From Alkalihalobacillus sp. YIM B00296 (lineage in GTDB: Bacteria > Bacillota > Bacilli > Bacillales > Fictibacillaceae), in the NCBI RefSeq assembly GCF_020179385.1, contig NZ_JAIBLJ010000005.1, forward strand, positions 1 to 64,000: DNA of 64,000 bases, written 5' to 3'. The notes beneath the pieces are model-generated. The model ran no database searches. It was given only the letters and a program-made list of their open reading frames with translations, and was not told where the DNA came from. Both the position numbers and the translations under genes were made by a program. Shown piece after piece: positions 54,590-62,781 of this stretch (its first letter is position 1; each line of letters opens with the position of its first letter).

Positions 54590-55378
54590 TTAGAGTCTAT
54601 CGAGCCAATTATTCACTAATGTCTCGAACATATCTGGTTGCTCAATCTGCAGGTTATGACCTGCCATGTCCATTATAGCAAAGGTTGCCCTTGGAAATTT
54701 ATCAATCAATTGCAACGCATCTTTAAACCCAACAATATGATCCTGCCGACCAGTAATGATTAACGCAGGGTGCTCAAACGGTGGAGTTTGATCATCGACA
54801 TCAAAAGTAAAACCATAACCGTTTTGACGAATATGATCCAAAAAATCACTATCAGCCTTTCCGGAAGGAATTAAGATTTCCTCACGAAATCTTTTCCATT
54901 CTGATTTACCTTGGATGACGGCCATGGATTCAAACTCAGCAGCATCTTCTGATGGCAATCGGGATATGAGATTTGTGTCTTTTTTCAAAATTTGCTGCTC
55001 CGGGAGATCTCTTTTATCGTTATCCAGAACAATGCCTGGAGCAAAAAGCATCATACCGTGGACGAGATTACTACGAAAATAAGGGATGCCACGAGCAATA
55101 TATCCTCCATATGAATATCCACAAACCAGAAATGGTTCATTTGGAATGATCTGATCTATAAACTCCAAGATAGCTTTTAACATATCATCCGAATTTTGAA
55201 TGGTTTCTAGTGACTTCGAACCACCCATTCCAGGCAAATCTATATATATCCTTTTCCATCCACTCCGTTTCTTGAATACTGGCTCCAAGCAGTTTAACAT
55301 TACCTGATGATCCAAAGACCAACCATGTAACATAACGATCGGGTACCCTTCTCCAACTACCTTATAATTGATTGACAC
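54590..55378 (-). CDS. Alpha/beta hydrolase
   Basis: A 262-residue hydrolase. VMLHGWSLDHQVM is the oxyanion-hole region, CGYSYGGYIARG holds the nucleophilic Ser, ITGRQDHIVGF the acidic residue and MDMAGHNLQIEQP the catalytic His. Similar proteins are annotated as prolyl aminopeptidase-like or MhpC-like hydrolases. GTG 55378 has AAGGAAG 8 bases upstream. It is intact, in contrast to the decayed sequence directly upstream. Confidence 0.86.
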   Translation of the reverse strand: MSINYKVVGEGYPIVMLHGWSLDHQVMLNCLEPVFKKRSGWKRIYIDLPGMGGSKSLETIQNSDDMLKAILEFIDQIIPNEPFLVCGYSYGGYIARGIPYFRSNLVHGMMLFAPGIVLDNDKRDLPEQQILKKDTNLISRLPSEDAAEFESMAVIQGKSEWKRFREEILIPSGKADSDFLDHIRQNGYGFTFDVDDQTPPFEHPALIITGRQDHIVGFKDALQLIDKFPRATFAIMDMAGHNLQIEQPDMFETLVNNWLDRL

Positions 55379-55439
55379 CCACTACACTTCCTTTTATGTA
55401 ATTTGTTTAGTTTTATGCTGAATAACGATTAGAAATGAA

Positions 55440-55674
55440 ATAGGATAGTATGATGCTCGTGTTCTGTAAACATCGCTACCCCGTTTCAATATCAAGACCC
55501 GGCTTCTTCCTTTCTCTCCCGGATTGCTGCATGTTCAAGGGTCTCACCTTCTTCGCCAGCACCACCTGGAAGGCTCCAATAACAAGTGTTCATTCCCATG
55601 TCTATTTTTAACCATTAAAATTCTTTCACCTGTATCATCAAATGTATTACAGAAGCCACATCTACGCTTTTCAT
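55440..55674 (-). pseudogene. Nudix hydrolase remnant
   Basis: Read across frameshifts on the minus strand, the sequence gives VIHFDDTGERILMVKNRHG and then CYWSLPGGAGEEGETLEHAA, continuing IRERKEEAG. This is the Nudix box GX5EX7REUXEEXGU with Arg in place of the hydrophobic residue. At least two indels and an early TGA (55492) break it, and the C-terminal half is missing. ATG 55674 still has AGGGGG upstream. Confidence 0.6.
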
Positions 55675-55880
55675 AAAATTCCCCCTATGTATTCCATAAT
55701 AATGAAGTTGACCCATTCATTAATTTCGAGCCAACTTCACGATTTCCTTTTTCTATTTAAAGGTATGATATTACACTTCGACCTCAAGCTGCTGAGAAAA
55801 GTTCCCCTTCCCGTACCCAATAAGGACAACATACAACAGCTGAGTCTCAAAGAATTATGGAAAGAAGGAGGACTTTCGTA

Positions 55881-56006
55881 TTGAAACAACCCGTAATCTA
55901 CAAAACCATTCTATTCTCCTTGATCGGGGATGGTGGGCATTTAAACTGTCGACTTTCTATTTCAACTCCTCCTTCGTTCCGTTAATATTGGAATATTGAT
56001 GAATAT
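55881..56006 (+). pseudogene. Transporter-like N-terminal remnant
   Basis: TTG 55881 behind AAGGAGG starts MKQPVIYKTILFSLIGDG. After one shift the sequence reads WWAFKLSTFYFNSSFVPLIL and stops, like the first helices of an MFS-type protein. The TTG overlaps the stop codon of an upstream frame ending LSLKELWKEGGLSY, so this was an operon, perhaps regulator and transporter. Only fragments remain. Confidence 0.4.
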
Positions 56007-56369
56007 GGTGGGAATAGGGTCGATTCTGACCATTTACTAGATAAACTGATTTAAAGCGATTCAATAAGGTTAGGTGATAACTAGTGAAGTGAGGTTAACC
56101 GGGTTGGGCTTTACAGGGGTTAGTTGCTGAAGTCAACTATTATACATCTGCTTGTTGGATTAGGGACGGTATTTGGATCGTCGCCTTTAGCTTCGCTCTA
56201 CAAAAAGATCTCAAAAGAAATGGTCGGGTGTGTGTTAGGAAAAGTGTAGACTTGTTTCACTGGAAAAGCAAAAACATATTACTAGGGGTGTTTTGTATGG
56301 CTTTTAAAGGGGTAGTGCTGGGGAATCAGGCCACACTGGGTCGGATTCATCGATAGATGAACTCTCCCC
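56007..56369. other. Decayed intergenic sequence
   Basis: No intact gene. A fragment near 56169-56250 reads GTVFGSSPLASLYKKISKEM in one frame without a start, probably another coding remnant. At 56297 a 19-codon frame (MAFKGVVLGNQATLGRIHR) has AGGGGTG upstream but nothing else to support it. Confidence 0.4.
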
Positions 56370-56483
56370 CTATGAGGTTTTACCCTCGCCTCCGCCATCA
56401 TAAGCTTGTCCTCCTAATAGAACTCCTAGGACCATCACTCCACAACCGGCCAGAAGAACCATTTTTTGAAACCATTTCGTCAT
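56370..56483 (-). CDS. 37-residue secreted peptide precursor (Phr/signal-peptide-like)
   Basis: ATG 56483 has GGAGGTGC upstream. The product starts MTKWFQK, has one hydrophobic segment (MVLLAGCGVMVLGVLLGG) and ends in a polar tail, QAYDGGGEGKTS. Size, basic start, single export helix and short tail are those of Phr, PapR, NprX and AimP precursors, whose C-terminal ends are processed to 5-10-residue signals. It lies 153 bp from, and divergent to, a gene for an HTH-TPR regulator of the RNPP kind, the family that binds such peptides. A perfect TTGACA lies upstream on its strand. The Cys in AGCG could make it a small lipoprotein instead, though the context is not a good lipobox. Confidence 0.6.
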   Translation of the reverse strand: MTKWFQKMVLLAGCGVMVLGVLLGGQAYDGGGEGKTS

Positions 56484-56521
56484 AAAGCACCTCCAAAATA
56501 ATTGAATATTTTTATATTTTT

Positions 56522-56550
56522 ATAATGATTTTAATATTTTAAATTGTCAA
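56522..56550 (-). promoter_or_regulatory. Promoter candidate of the peptide gene
   Basis: On the minus strand TTGACA (56545-56550) is followed after 17 bases by CATTAT (56522-56527), in a very A+T-rich region shared with the divergent regulator gene. A regulator bound here could control both. Confidence 0.45.
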
Positions 56551-56636
56551 TCCCTTTTTGAATAATATATTTAATTATTTAAAAATTCTTTCAATAAATT
56601 TACATTATGGTAAAATGAAATTGGGAGGCGATTTAT

Positions 56637-57968
56637 TTGGAAAGTAGTGTCGGACTAAGGATTAAAAGGTTGAGGAAAGATTTAGGACTTACCCAGGGGG
56701 ATTTAGCTGGGGATCAATTAAGCCGTGCCATGTTAAGCCTTATTGAACGAGATTTGACTACCCCCTCCCTCCGGACGATTGAATACTTATCTCACAAGCT
56801 AGGTGTTTCCGTTGGTGACCTGCTAGGGGAAATCAAAGACACTTCCGTTTCATCAACCACTTCAGAGGACATCAAGAAATCACTTAATATTTGTACAACG
56901 CTTTACAAAGTCAAGAAATATAAGGAAGCGGAAACTCGGTTGAAAGAACTCATCACGATTGAACATGTCCCCTTCCCTGAAAAATGGCTGGCCCATAAAC
57001 TGCTTGGCCAAATATATGAAAAGCTGGATGAAGATGAAAAAGCGCTGATCCACTTCAAGGAATCCCTCTTTTATTTATCTTCTACAGATACGAATGAAAT
57101 TGTAGAGGTCTATTATTACAAGACTTTATCCAATCGAAAGCTTGGAAATTATAAAGATGGGATTGCGGCTGCCCTCAATGCTGTTGTACTTATCGAATCC
57201 TATCACACAGAGGTAGACAGTCTTCTTCAAATCAAACTTCTATATAACCTCGCCCTTTGTTATTGCCGTGTAAAAGAGTTTCAAAAAGGGCTTGATGTAA
57301 TCAATAAAGCGATCGGAATCATGGAAGTGAATGAAGTCACTTATTCAAACGGACATTTTTATATGTTGAAAGGTCTGGCAGAATTGTATATGAACAAGTT
57401 TGCAGAAGGGATCGTATCGACAAGAGGAGCGATTAAATACTTGAACCTCCATGAACAGCCAGAAAGATATCTCGGCTCAAGAATCAATTTAGGGATTCTT
57501 TTACGAAAACACAACAAAATCGATGAGTCATTGAGGGAACTCCATGAATGTCTGGATGAAGCTTTAAAAGCAGATGTACCACGGATAACGGTGAATAATT
57601 ACTATGAGCTTGCCCTGTCCTATCTCTACATGGAGGACATGAAACAAGCCGAATATTTTGCTAAATGTGGTTTAGCCCTCGTCAAACCAAGATCCCATTT
57701 GCATGGTCAATGCCATTATGTACTTGGTAAAGTATTGATGAAACTAGGAAACCATAAACAGGCACTAACAGAAATCACGAAATCCGAATTGATTTTCCAA
57801 TCACAAAAAAACGAGTCATGGGAGGCACTGGTCATGTCCGAAAAAGCGATTTGCTATGCAAACCTGAATAAATATAAAAATGCTTTCCAATCTTCTCTGC
57901 TGGCAAACCAGATGTTGCTGAAACAAGACATGAGGCTCATAAGTACCGAAATTCCGGTAATGAGTTGA
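56637..57968 (+). CDS. HTH-TPR transcriptional regulator of the RNPP type
   Basis: A 443-residue cytoplasmic regulator. Residues 5-62 are an XRE-type helix-turn-helix (LRIKRLRKDLGLTQGDLAGD, SRAMLSLIERDLTTPSLRTI). The rest is a series of TPR-like helical pairs of about 34-40 residues, for example AHKLLGQIYEKLDEDEKALI, KLLYNLALCYCRVKEFQKGL and QCHYVLGKVLMKLGNHKQAL. This layout is that of NprR, PlcR and Rap-related RNPP proteins, in which the TPR domain binds an imported oligopeptide. Start is TTG 56637 with GGGAGGCG 6 bases upstream. Its length fits NprR-like members (about 420) better than PlcR (about 285). The small gene for its likely peptide is divergent upstream. Confidence 0.82.
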   Translation: MESSVGLRIKRLRKDLGLTQGDLAGDQLSRAMLSLIERDLTTPSLRTIEYLSHKLGVSVGDLLGEIKDTSVSSTTSEDIKKSLNICTTLYKVKKYKEAETRLKELITIEHVPFPEKWLAHKLLGQIYEKLDEDEKALIHFKESLFYLSSTDTNEIVEVYYYKTLSNRKLGNYKDGIAAALNAVVLIESYHTEVDSLLQIKLLYNLALCYCRVKEFQKGLDVINKAIGIMEVNEVTYSNGHFYMLKGLAELYMNKFAEGIVSTRGAIKYLNLHEQPERYLGSRINLGILLRKHNKIDESLRELHECLDEALKADVPRITVNNYYELALSYLYMEDMKQAEYFAKCGLALVKPRSHLHGQCHYVLGKVLMKLGNHKQALTEITKSELIFQSQKNESWEALVMSEKAICYANLNKYKNAFQSSLLANQMLLKQDMRLISTEIPVMS

Positions 57969-57997
57969 TTCGTTCACCTTGAAGGAGGAATCAACCT

Positions 57998-58135
57998 GTG
58001 AACAGAGGTAGAAAAGTAGTCTATCGCGGTAGAACGTATATAGTGATATGGAGATATGATTCCGGATACCTTGAGATAAAGGGTGACTTCAGAACATACC
58101 TTGTTCACGAAAAAGACGTTAAATATGTAGGATAG
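57998..58135 (+). CDS. Small hypothetical protein (45 residues)
   Basis: GTG 57998 after AAGGAGG gives MNRGRKVVYRGRTYIVIWRY and then YLEIKGDFRTYLVHEKDVKY. Very basic and aromatic, with alternating strands, likely a small SH3-like barrel; no signal peptide, so not a signal precursor. It follows the HTH-TPR regulator by 29 bases and may be co-transcribed. No family recognised. Confidence 0.6.
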   Translation: MNRGRKVVYRGRTYIVIWRYDSGYLEIKGDFRTYLVHEKDVKYVG

Positions 58136-58276
58136 ACAAAAATCAGATATCATCAAGAAACATAAAAACGCCTTGGGGCTTATGACTCTGGGCGTTTGAT
58201 GCTTATATACATCTGATTGTCATTTTAGGCCTCTTCTCCACCTGAATCAATACTACTATTTTTTACAGGATAAGCT

Positions 58277-58882
58277 TTATTCAGAGATGTCAATATTTGA
58301 ATCTGTCGTTTGCTCCAGTGTATCTAATCGTTCTGTTTCCAATGTTCTAAATCGGAACAACAGTATGAGAAGAACAATATCCATGATCAGACCTACACCT
58401 ATCAAAACAAGTCCTGCTCCGGTCCCGATATCACTGTCGAGATTCATAAGGAATGGTTGCATACAAGAAACGATCAACATTGCGATAATATAGACTTTGG
58501 AAGTCTTCTCCGTCTTTTTCAGCGTCTCTTCATCCCCAAACTTTTGAGCTAACTTGATCATTATTTGGAACACATAGAAGACGAGGATCAATTTCCCTAT
58601 CCCTAAGGCACTCATATATAACTGCCACCCATCACTCGTAATTGCCCCGGTGATATCATCATTTGACTGCTGGACGAATATCGTCGGAAGTGAAAAGGCG
58701 AAAAGGATGATCGCTACTAGACGTGACCGATTCCTCATTTTATATTCTGACCATATCTTCTCAAGTGCAAGGTAAATGAAGAAGTATCCCAAAGGATCTG
58801 GCAGGATATCGAAAGCGATGATATGGATTTCAACCAATACAAATAAGAAACCCAGAAACATTTTTGTGAAGACCTGCTTCAT
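58277..58882 (-). CDS. Multi-pass membrane protein of unknown function
   Basis: A 201-residue protein with five or six hydrophobic segments (MFLGFLFVLVEIHIIAFDIL; YFFIYLALEKIW; LVAIILFAFSLPTIFV; LGIGKLILVFYVFQIMI; VYIIAMLIVSCMQPFLM; LVLIGVGLIMDIVLLILLF) and an acidic tail. FDILPDPLGYFFIYLAL is a motif seen in a Bacillus family of hypothetical membrane proteins. Its start overlaps the stop of the upstream gene by 4 bases, so the two are made together. Confidence 0.65.
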   Translation of the reverse strand: MKQVFTKMFLGFLFVLVEIHIIAFDILPDPLGYFFIYLALEKIWSEYKMRNRSRLVAIILFAFSLPTIFVQQSNDDITGAITSDGWQLYMSALGIGKLILVFYVFQIMIKLAQKFGDEETLKKTEKTSKVYIIAMLIVSCMQPFLMNLDSDIGTGAGLVLIGVGLIMDIVLLILLFRFRTLETERLDTLEQTTDSNIDISE

Positions 58883-59805
58883 CGATCCTCCCCTCCTTGC
58901 TGCTCTGAAATAAGTTCGTTTATATCTTTCTGATTTAAATGGGGCTCATCCCAAATGTGAAGCGGAATCTCGAAAGCTTCCCCCTCTGCTGAAGTCCCTT
59001 TGATCCGGATGTTGAATCTTAAATACATTTTGCTGTCTTGATCCACTTCCATATAAAAGCTTACCCAGTCGTCCTTTTCAATTTCAATTGGAAACTCGAT
59101 ATCCTGCATAGATGTGCCATTGACATTGCCCCATGGCATATTCAAATCTCCATGATGGTCTTCAGGATCTTTTTTCACAGGGGGATGATTTACTTTTGGA
59201 GCATTGATTTTCATTTCAACCAAACCTGGGAATTCATCTAATAACGGGATCTCGACCTCTTCAATCAAAAGCGCTTCTTTTGCTGACATTTCATATTTGC
59301 TGCGATGGTTACTGCTACTTCCACTCATTTTAAACTTAAATGGCGGCTTCTGGGGTAATTTCCCACTTAAATTCACATACCCGATATCCACAGCCTGGTC
59401 CAAGCCAGAACCAGCGTTGAAAGAAGGCGTAATTTCAGTAAACGACCATTCGTTGTCGCTTGCCCTTTCAATCGGAAGTTTGCCTTCATGAATCTCTACT
59501 CTGAAGGAACGTAATTGATGGTGGATGTACTCCTTTTTATAAACGGGGCCTTCGTGCTGGAACATGTAACCATCCCAGGATGAATAAAAATGGAGCCCAT
59601 TTACAGAGATGCCATCCACCGTCCTTGTGTCCCCATTATTTGCAATATAATAAAACTCTAGAGGTGTCCTTTCCTCAATTGGAATCTCATAATAATGTTT
59701 AAGAAAAATAGGTTCAGACAATTGTTTAGATTGTAAATATGTATAATTCCCTGTCCATATGATAACGGCCGCTATGATCGCTACCCAAAAATACCTCTCG
59801 TTCAA
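58879..59805 (-). CDS. Membrane-anchored exported protein of unknown function
   Basis: About 308 residues. TTG 59805 with GGGGGG 7 bases upstream starts a signal anchor (YFWVAIIAAVIIWTGNYTYL). The remainder is an outside, beta-rich domain, ending in paired-strand sequence such as SKMYLRFNIRIKGTSAEGEA. No catalytic motif seen. Co-translated with the following membrane protein through an ATGA-type overlap, which suggests that the two form a complex. Confidence 0.6.
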   Translation of the reverse strand: MNERYFWVAIIAAVIIWTGNYTYLQSKQLSEPIFLKHYYEIPIEERTPLEFYYIANNGDTRTVDGISVNGLHFYSSWDGYMFQHEGPVYKKEYIHHQLRSFRVEIHEGKLPIERASDNEWSFTEITPSFNAGSGLDQAVDIGYVNLSGKLPQKPPFKFKMSGSSSNHRSKYEMSAKEALLIEEVEIPLLDEFPGLVEMKINAPKVNHPPVKKDPEDHHGDLNMPWGNVNGTSMQDIEFPIEIEKDDWVSFYMEVDQDSKMYLRFNIRIKGTSAEGEAFEIPLHIWDEPHLNQKDINELISEQQGGEDR

Positions 59806-60020
59806 AAAAATCCCCCCTATGAAACTCAACACCTGCACATTTTACCATATTTAGGTGAGAGGAAGGTTATACATAAAGAATTAGTAGATGGAATTTTACA
59901 CTATTCAACAGATAATCAGGTATTTCACACTATTGCATTTTCACATCATTTCATTTATAGTTTGATTATTCAGAATAGTTTTATCGCATTCGATGATTAT
60001 ATTAAAAAGGAGGATGAAAA

Positions 60021-61031
60021 ATGACTGATGTCCGACTGATTCCTTATAAAGTAGAAGAGATCATCGAAGAATTGACGCATATCCCTGAAGGTGTCCAGAT
60101 GATTGAAGCTCCAGAATTATGGGACAAGGCTGACAAAGGTAAAGGGAACGTCGTTGCGATCATTGATACGGGTTGCCAAACTAACCATCCTGACTTAGAA
60201 GGGCGGGTGATTGGGGGCCGTAACTTTACAACTGACTATAATAGTGATCCAGACAATTATTTAGATAACAACGGACATGGCACTCACGTTGCTGGTACCA
60301 TCGCTGCGATCGGAAGAGAAAACCGGATTGCAGGTGTTGCCCCGGAAACCAGCCTATTGATTTTGAAAGTATTGACCAAGCAAGGAAGCGGCAGGATGGA
60401 ATGGATTGTCGATGCAATTCGCCATGCCGTTGACTGGACTGGGCCTGATGGAGAAAAAGTGAAGGTCATCTCCATGTCGCTTGGTGGTCCTCAAGGTACT
60501 GATGAATTACATGATGTAATCAAATATGCTGTCGACAATCATGTATGTGTCGTTTGCGCTGCGGGTAATGAAGGTGACAATCAAGAGGATACTGATGAAT
60601 TCTCCTATCCAGGTGCTTATAATGAAGTCATCCAAGTCGGTGCAGTTGACTTCCAACGAAAAATTGCCCGGTTTACGAATACGAATGATGAAATCGATTT
60701 AGTTGCTCCCGGTGTCAATGTCTTATCAACATTTCCAGATAACAGGTATGCCAAGTTATCGGGAACCTCCATGTCAACGCCACATGTATCCGGTGCTTTG
60801 GCATTATTGAACACCCTTACGGCAAAGGAATTCGGGCGTTTCTTGACTGAACCTGAGTTGTATGCACAACTCATAAGACGGACAACCCCGCTTGATTATT
60901 CCAAGAAAGCTGTCGGGAATGGTCTCTTGACCCTCGGGCTCGTTGATAAACTTGAAAGTTTGTTCAGTCCCTATACGAAAAGTTGGGAAAAAGAAAGTAA
61001 GAGTATATTGATGGCTGAAAGACGAGGTTAG
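60021..61031 (+). CDS. isp: Intracellular subtilisin-type serine protease (Isp)
   Basis: A 336-residue S8 peptidase without signal peptide. LIPY at residues 6-9 is the conserved inhibitory motif of the short Isp propeptide, which blocks the active site until removed. The triad is Asp49 in AIIDTGCQ, His86 in NGHGTHVAGT and Ser250 in LSGTSMSTPHV; the oxyanion Asn is in CAAGNEG. Isp proteins degrade cytoplasmic protein in stationary phase and sporulation. AAGGAGG precedes ATG 60021. A full R1 repeat starts 11 bases after its stop. Confidence 0.93.
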   Translation: MTDVRLIPYKVEEIIEELTHIPEGVQMIEAPELWDKADKGKGNVVAIIDTGCQTNHPDLEGRVIGGRNFTTDYNSDPDNYLDNNGHGTHVAGTIAAIGRENRIAGVAPETSLLILKVLTKQGSGRMEWIVDAIRHAVDWTGPDGEKVKVISMSLGGPQGTDELHDVIKYAVDNHVCVVCAAGNEGDNQEDTDEFSYPGAYNEVIQVGAVDFQRKIARFTNTNDEIDLVAPGVNVLSTFPDNRYAKLSGTSMSTPHVSGALALLNTLTAKEFGRFLTEPELYAQLIRRTTPLDYSKKAVGNGLLTLGLVDKLESLFSPYTKSWEKESKSILMAERRG

Positions 61032-61041
61032 TTTGGTAAAC

Positions 61042-61156
61042 AAGAAAAACGCAAACGCCCTGTCCAGCCACGAAGGGCACTGGAAGTCCGTCGAGGAGGC
61101 TGTCGCCGCCGCAGGAGGACTGAAGTGATCCAAGTGGTTGGGCGTTGGAGCTAGAC
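61042..61156 (+). repeat. Dispersed repeat R1, full copy
   Basis: About 115 bp closely matching the copy at 2639, with paired ends AACGCCC and CCAGCCAC on the left and GTGGTTGGGCGTT on the right (a C-to-T change keeps a G-T pair). It directly follows the isp stop codon and precedes a terminator. Confidence 0.8.
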
Positions 61157-61195
61157 CACTTCATCGAAACAAAATTTTTATACTTTCTTATCTTT

Positions 61196-61244
61196 CAAAA
61201 AGAGGTTGACTTTCATAGGGGTACCCCTGAAAGTATCCTCTTTT
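61196..61244. terminator. Bidirectional terminator between isp and the MFS gene
   Basis: AAAAGAGG..ACTTTCA..GGGG pairs with CCCC-TGAAAGT..CCTCTTTT, with T and A runs on either side, between convergent genes. Confidence 0.8.
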
Positions 61245-61252
61245 CTATTTCT

Positions 61253-62518
61253 CTAAGCTTTTTCAGGTTTTGGAGATATGAGGGCAAAAATAAATCCGAG
61301 TATAGGAAAAACCATGGTCAGTAAAAGGATTTCTGTATAACCTCCAAAAAGGTCATAAGCAAACCCATACGGCAGTGGCCCGAATGCTGATCCAATTACC
61401 ATTGTCGTCATTGCCAATCCTTTTATACTTCCCAAATGCTTACGCCCAAAGTAATCCGGCCAAATAATCGACAAAGTAATCCTCTCTAAACCATTTACCA
61501 TACCCCATATTACACCGAATAAGATCGCCATCCAATATGACTCTGTATATATAAGAATGATCATGAATGCCAACTGGCCAAGAAAACTCACGGACAGGAC
61601 CACATTCACTTTCACTCTTTCAAGAATAAAACCTGAAACCATCGTAATCGGGAAACCGATGATAGCCATAAGGCTTAAAATGAAAGCTGCTGTTCCCCTG
61701 CCTAACCCACCTTCTGTGAAAATGGAAACGAGGTGGAACGTAATCCCTGTATTCACCAGTGCCGGAATGCTGACACAAAACAGGATCATCCAAAATTGCC
61801 TTGTCTTCATCGCCTCCTTCAGTGTCCAAGAAATATCATTCGGGTTTTCTTCTTCTATTTCGGTTCCATCTTCCCTGAGTTGCCTTACTGTATTATCCGG
61901 CTTAAGCCCCATGTCCTCGGGACGGTTTTTCATGAAGAGGAAGACGAGCGGTACGAAAATCAAAAGAATGGTTGCTCCTAATATACGGAATGCAACCTCC
62001 CAGCTGAATGCACCAATAAGCCATGCGGTAAGTGGAGGGAATAAAGCTGAACTTAAGAATCCTCCTATGGCCATGAAACTGAGTGCACGTCCACGTTTCT
62101 CAATGAACCATTGAGGTACGAGCGTATTCGGAACAAGCGTCATTGAACCTTGCCCGAAAAAACGTAACATGAAAAAGCCGATGAATAACATCGCTGGCAT
62201 GAATACAATACTGTTCCAAAAACAAGCCACAACAAGCATCACACCGATAATCAGAGACATCTTTCGCTGCCCGTACTTATCTACAGCCCTGCCCATTAAA
62301 AAAAGCAAAGAACCAGACAAAAGCGTTGCGCCGGAATATATTCCAGAAACCAGTGACCTGCTCCATCCGAATTCTTCAATATATGAATCAATGAATACTG
62401 CGTTGACGAAGGTTTGGCCAGGTCCAGAAAAGAATAAACCAAGGCCGCCTAAAAAGACGATGATCCATCCATAGAAAAAGGAGAATCGTGATTGTATGTA
62501 GTTGCTGACACGGTTCAT
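61253..62518 (-). CDS. MFS transporter, oxalate/formate antiporter-like
   Basis: About 421 residues with 12 membrane segments. FFYGWIIVFLGGLGLFFSGP, GAVDKYGQRKM-like loop 2-3 (MGRAVDKYGQRKMSLIIG), and the loop between TM4 and TM5 (QWFIEKRGRALSFMAIGGFL) are as in OFA and monocarboxylate transporters. The central loop (KPDNTVRQLREDGTEIEEEN) is charged. It probably carries a small carboxylic acid, which would suit this organic-acid-rich window, but that is inference. ATG 62518 preferred with GAGGTGG upstream. Confidence 0.85.
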   Translation of the reverse strand: MNRVSNYIQSRFSFFYGWIIVFLGGLGLFFSGPGQTFVNAVFIDSYIEEFGWSRSLVSGIYSGATLLSGSLLFLMGRAVDKYGQRKMSLIIGVMLVVACFWNSIVFMPAMLFIGFFMLRFFGQGSMTLVPNTLVPQWFIEKRGRALSFMAIGGFLSSALFPPLTAWLIGAFSWEVAFRILGATILLIFVPLVFLFMKNRPEDMGLKPDNTVRQLREDGTEIEEENPNDISWTLKEAMKTRQFWMILFCVSIPALVNTGITFHLVSIFTEGGLGRGTAAFILSLMAIIGFPITMVSGFILERVKVNVVLSVSFLGQLAFMIILIYTESYWMAILFGVIWGMVNGLERITLSIIWPDYFGRKHLGSIKGLAMTTMVIGSAFGPLPYGFAYDLFGGYTEILLLTMVFPILGFIFALISPKPEKA

Positions 62519-62689
62519 AGCTGCCACCTCAAGTCTGTTTACTTGAACATTTTAACAAATCCTTGCAGGTAATCCTAAAATTCTGACTTGGGATTCGGTA
62601 AGGTAATTCTATCGAGATCTTGCAAACAAGGTCCACTATTTTAATTTATCTTTCGGCAGCTCATGTACGATCCATAGAAAAATAGAACA

Positions 62690-62716
62690 GACAGCCTACT
62701 CCTAGGCTGTCCTTTG
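62690..62716. terminator. Hairpin after the broken epimerase gene
   Basis: GACAGCCTA pairs with TAGGCTGTC around CTCC, followed by CTTTGTT on the plus strand and a T-containing stretch on the minus strand. It probably ends the minus-strand epimerase unit. Confidence 0.55.
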
Positions 62717-62781
62717 TTATTATACGCCTGCTGCCTACATGCATTTTTTCAAGACCATCTTCTCTTTCATCTAGACACGCA

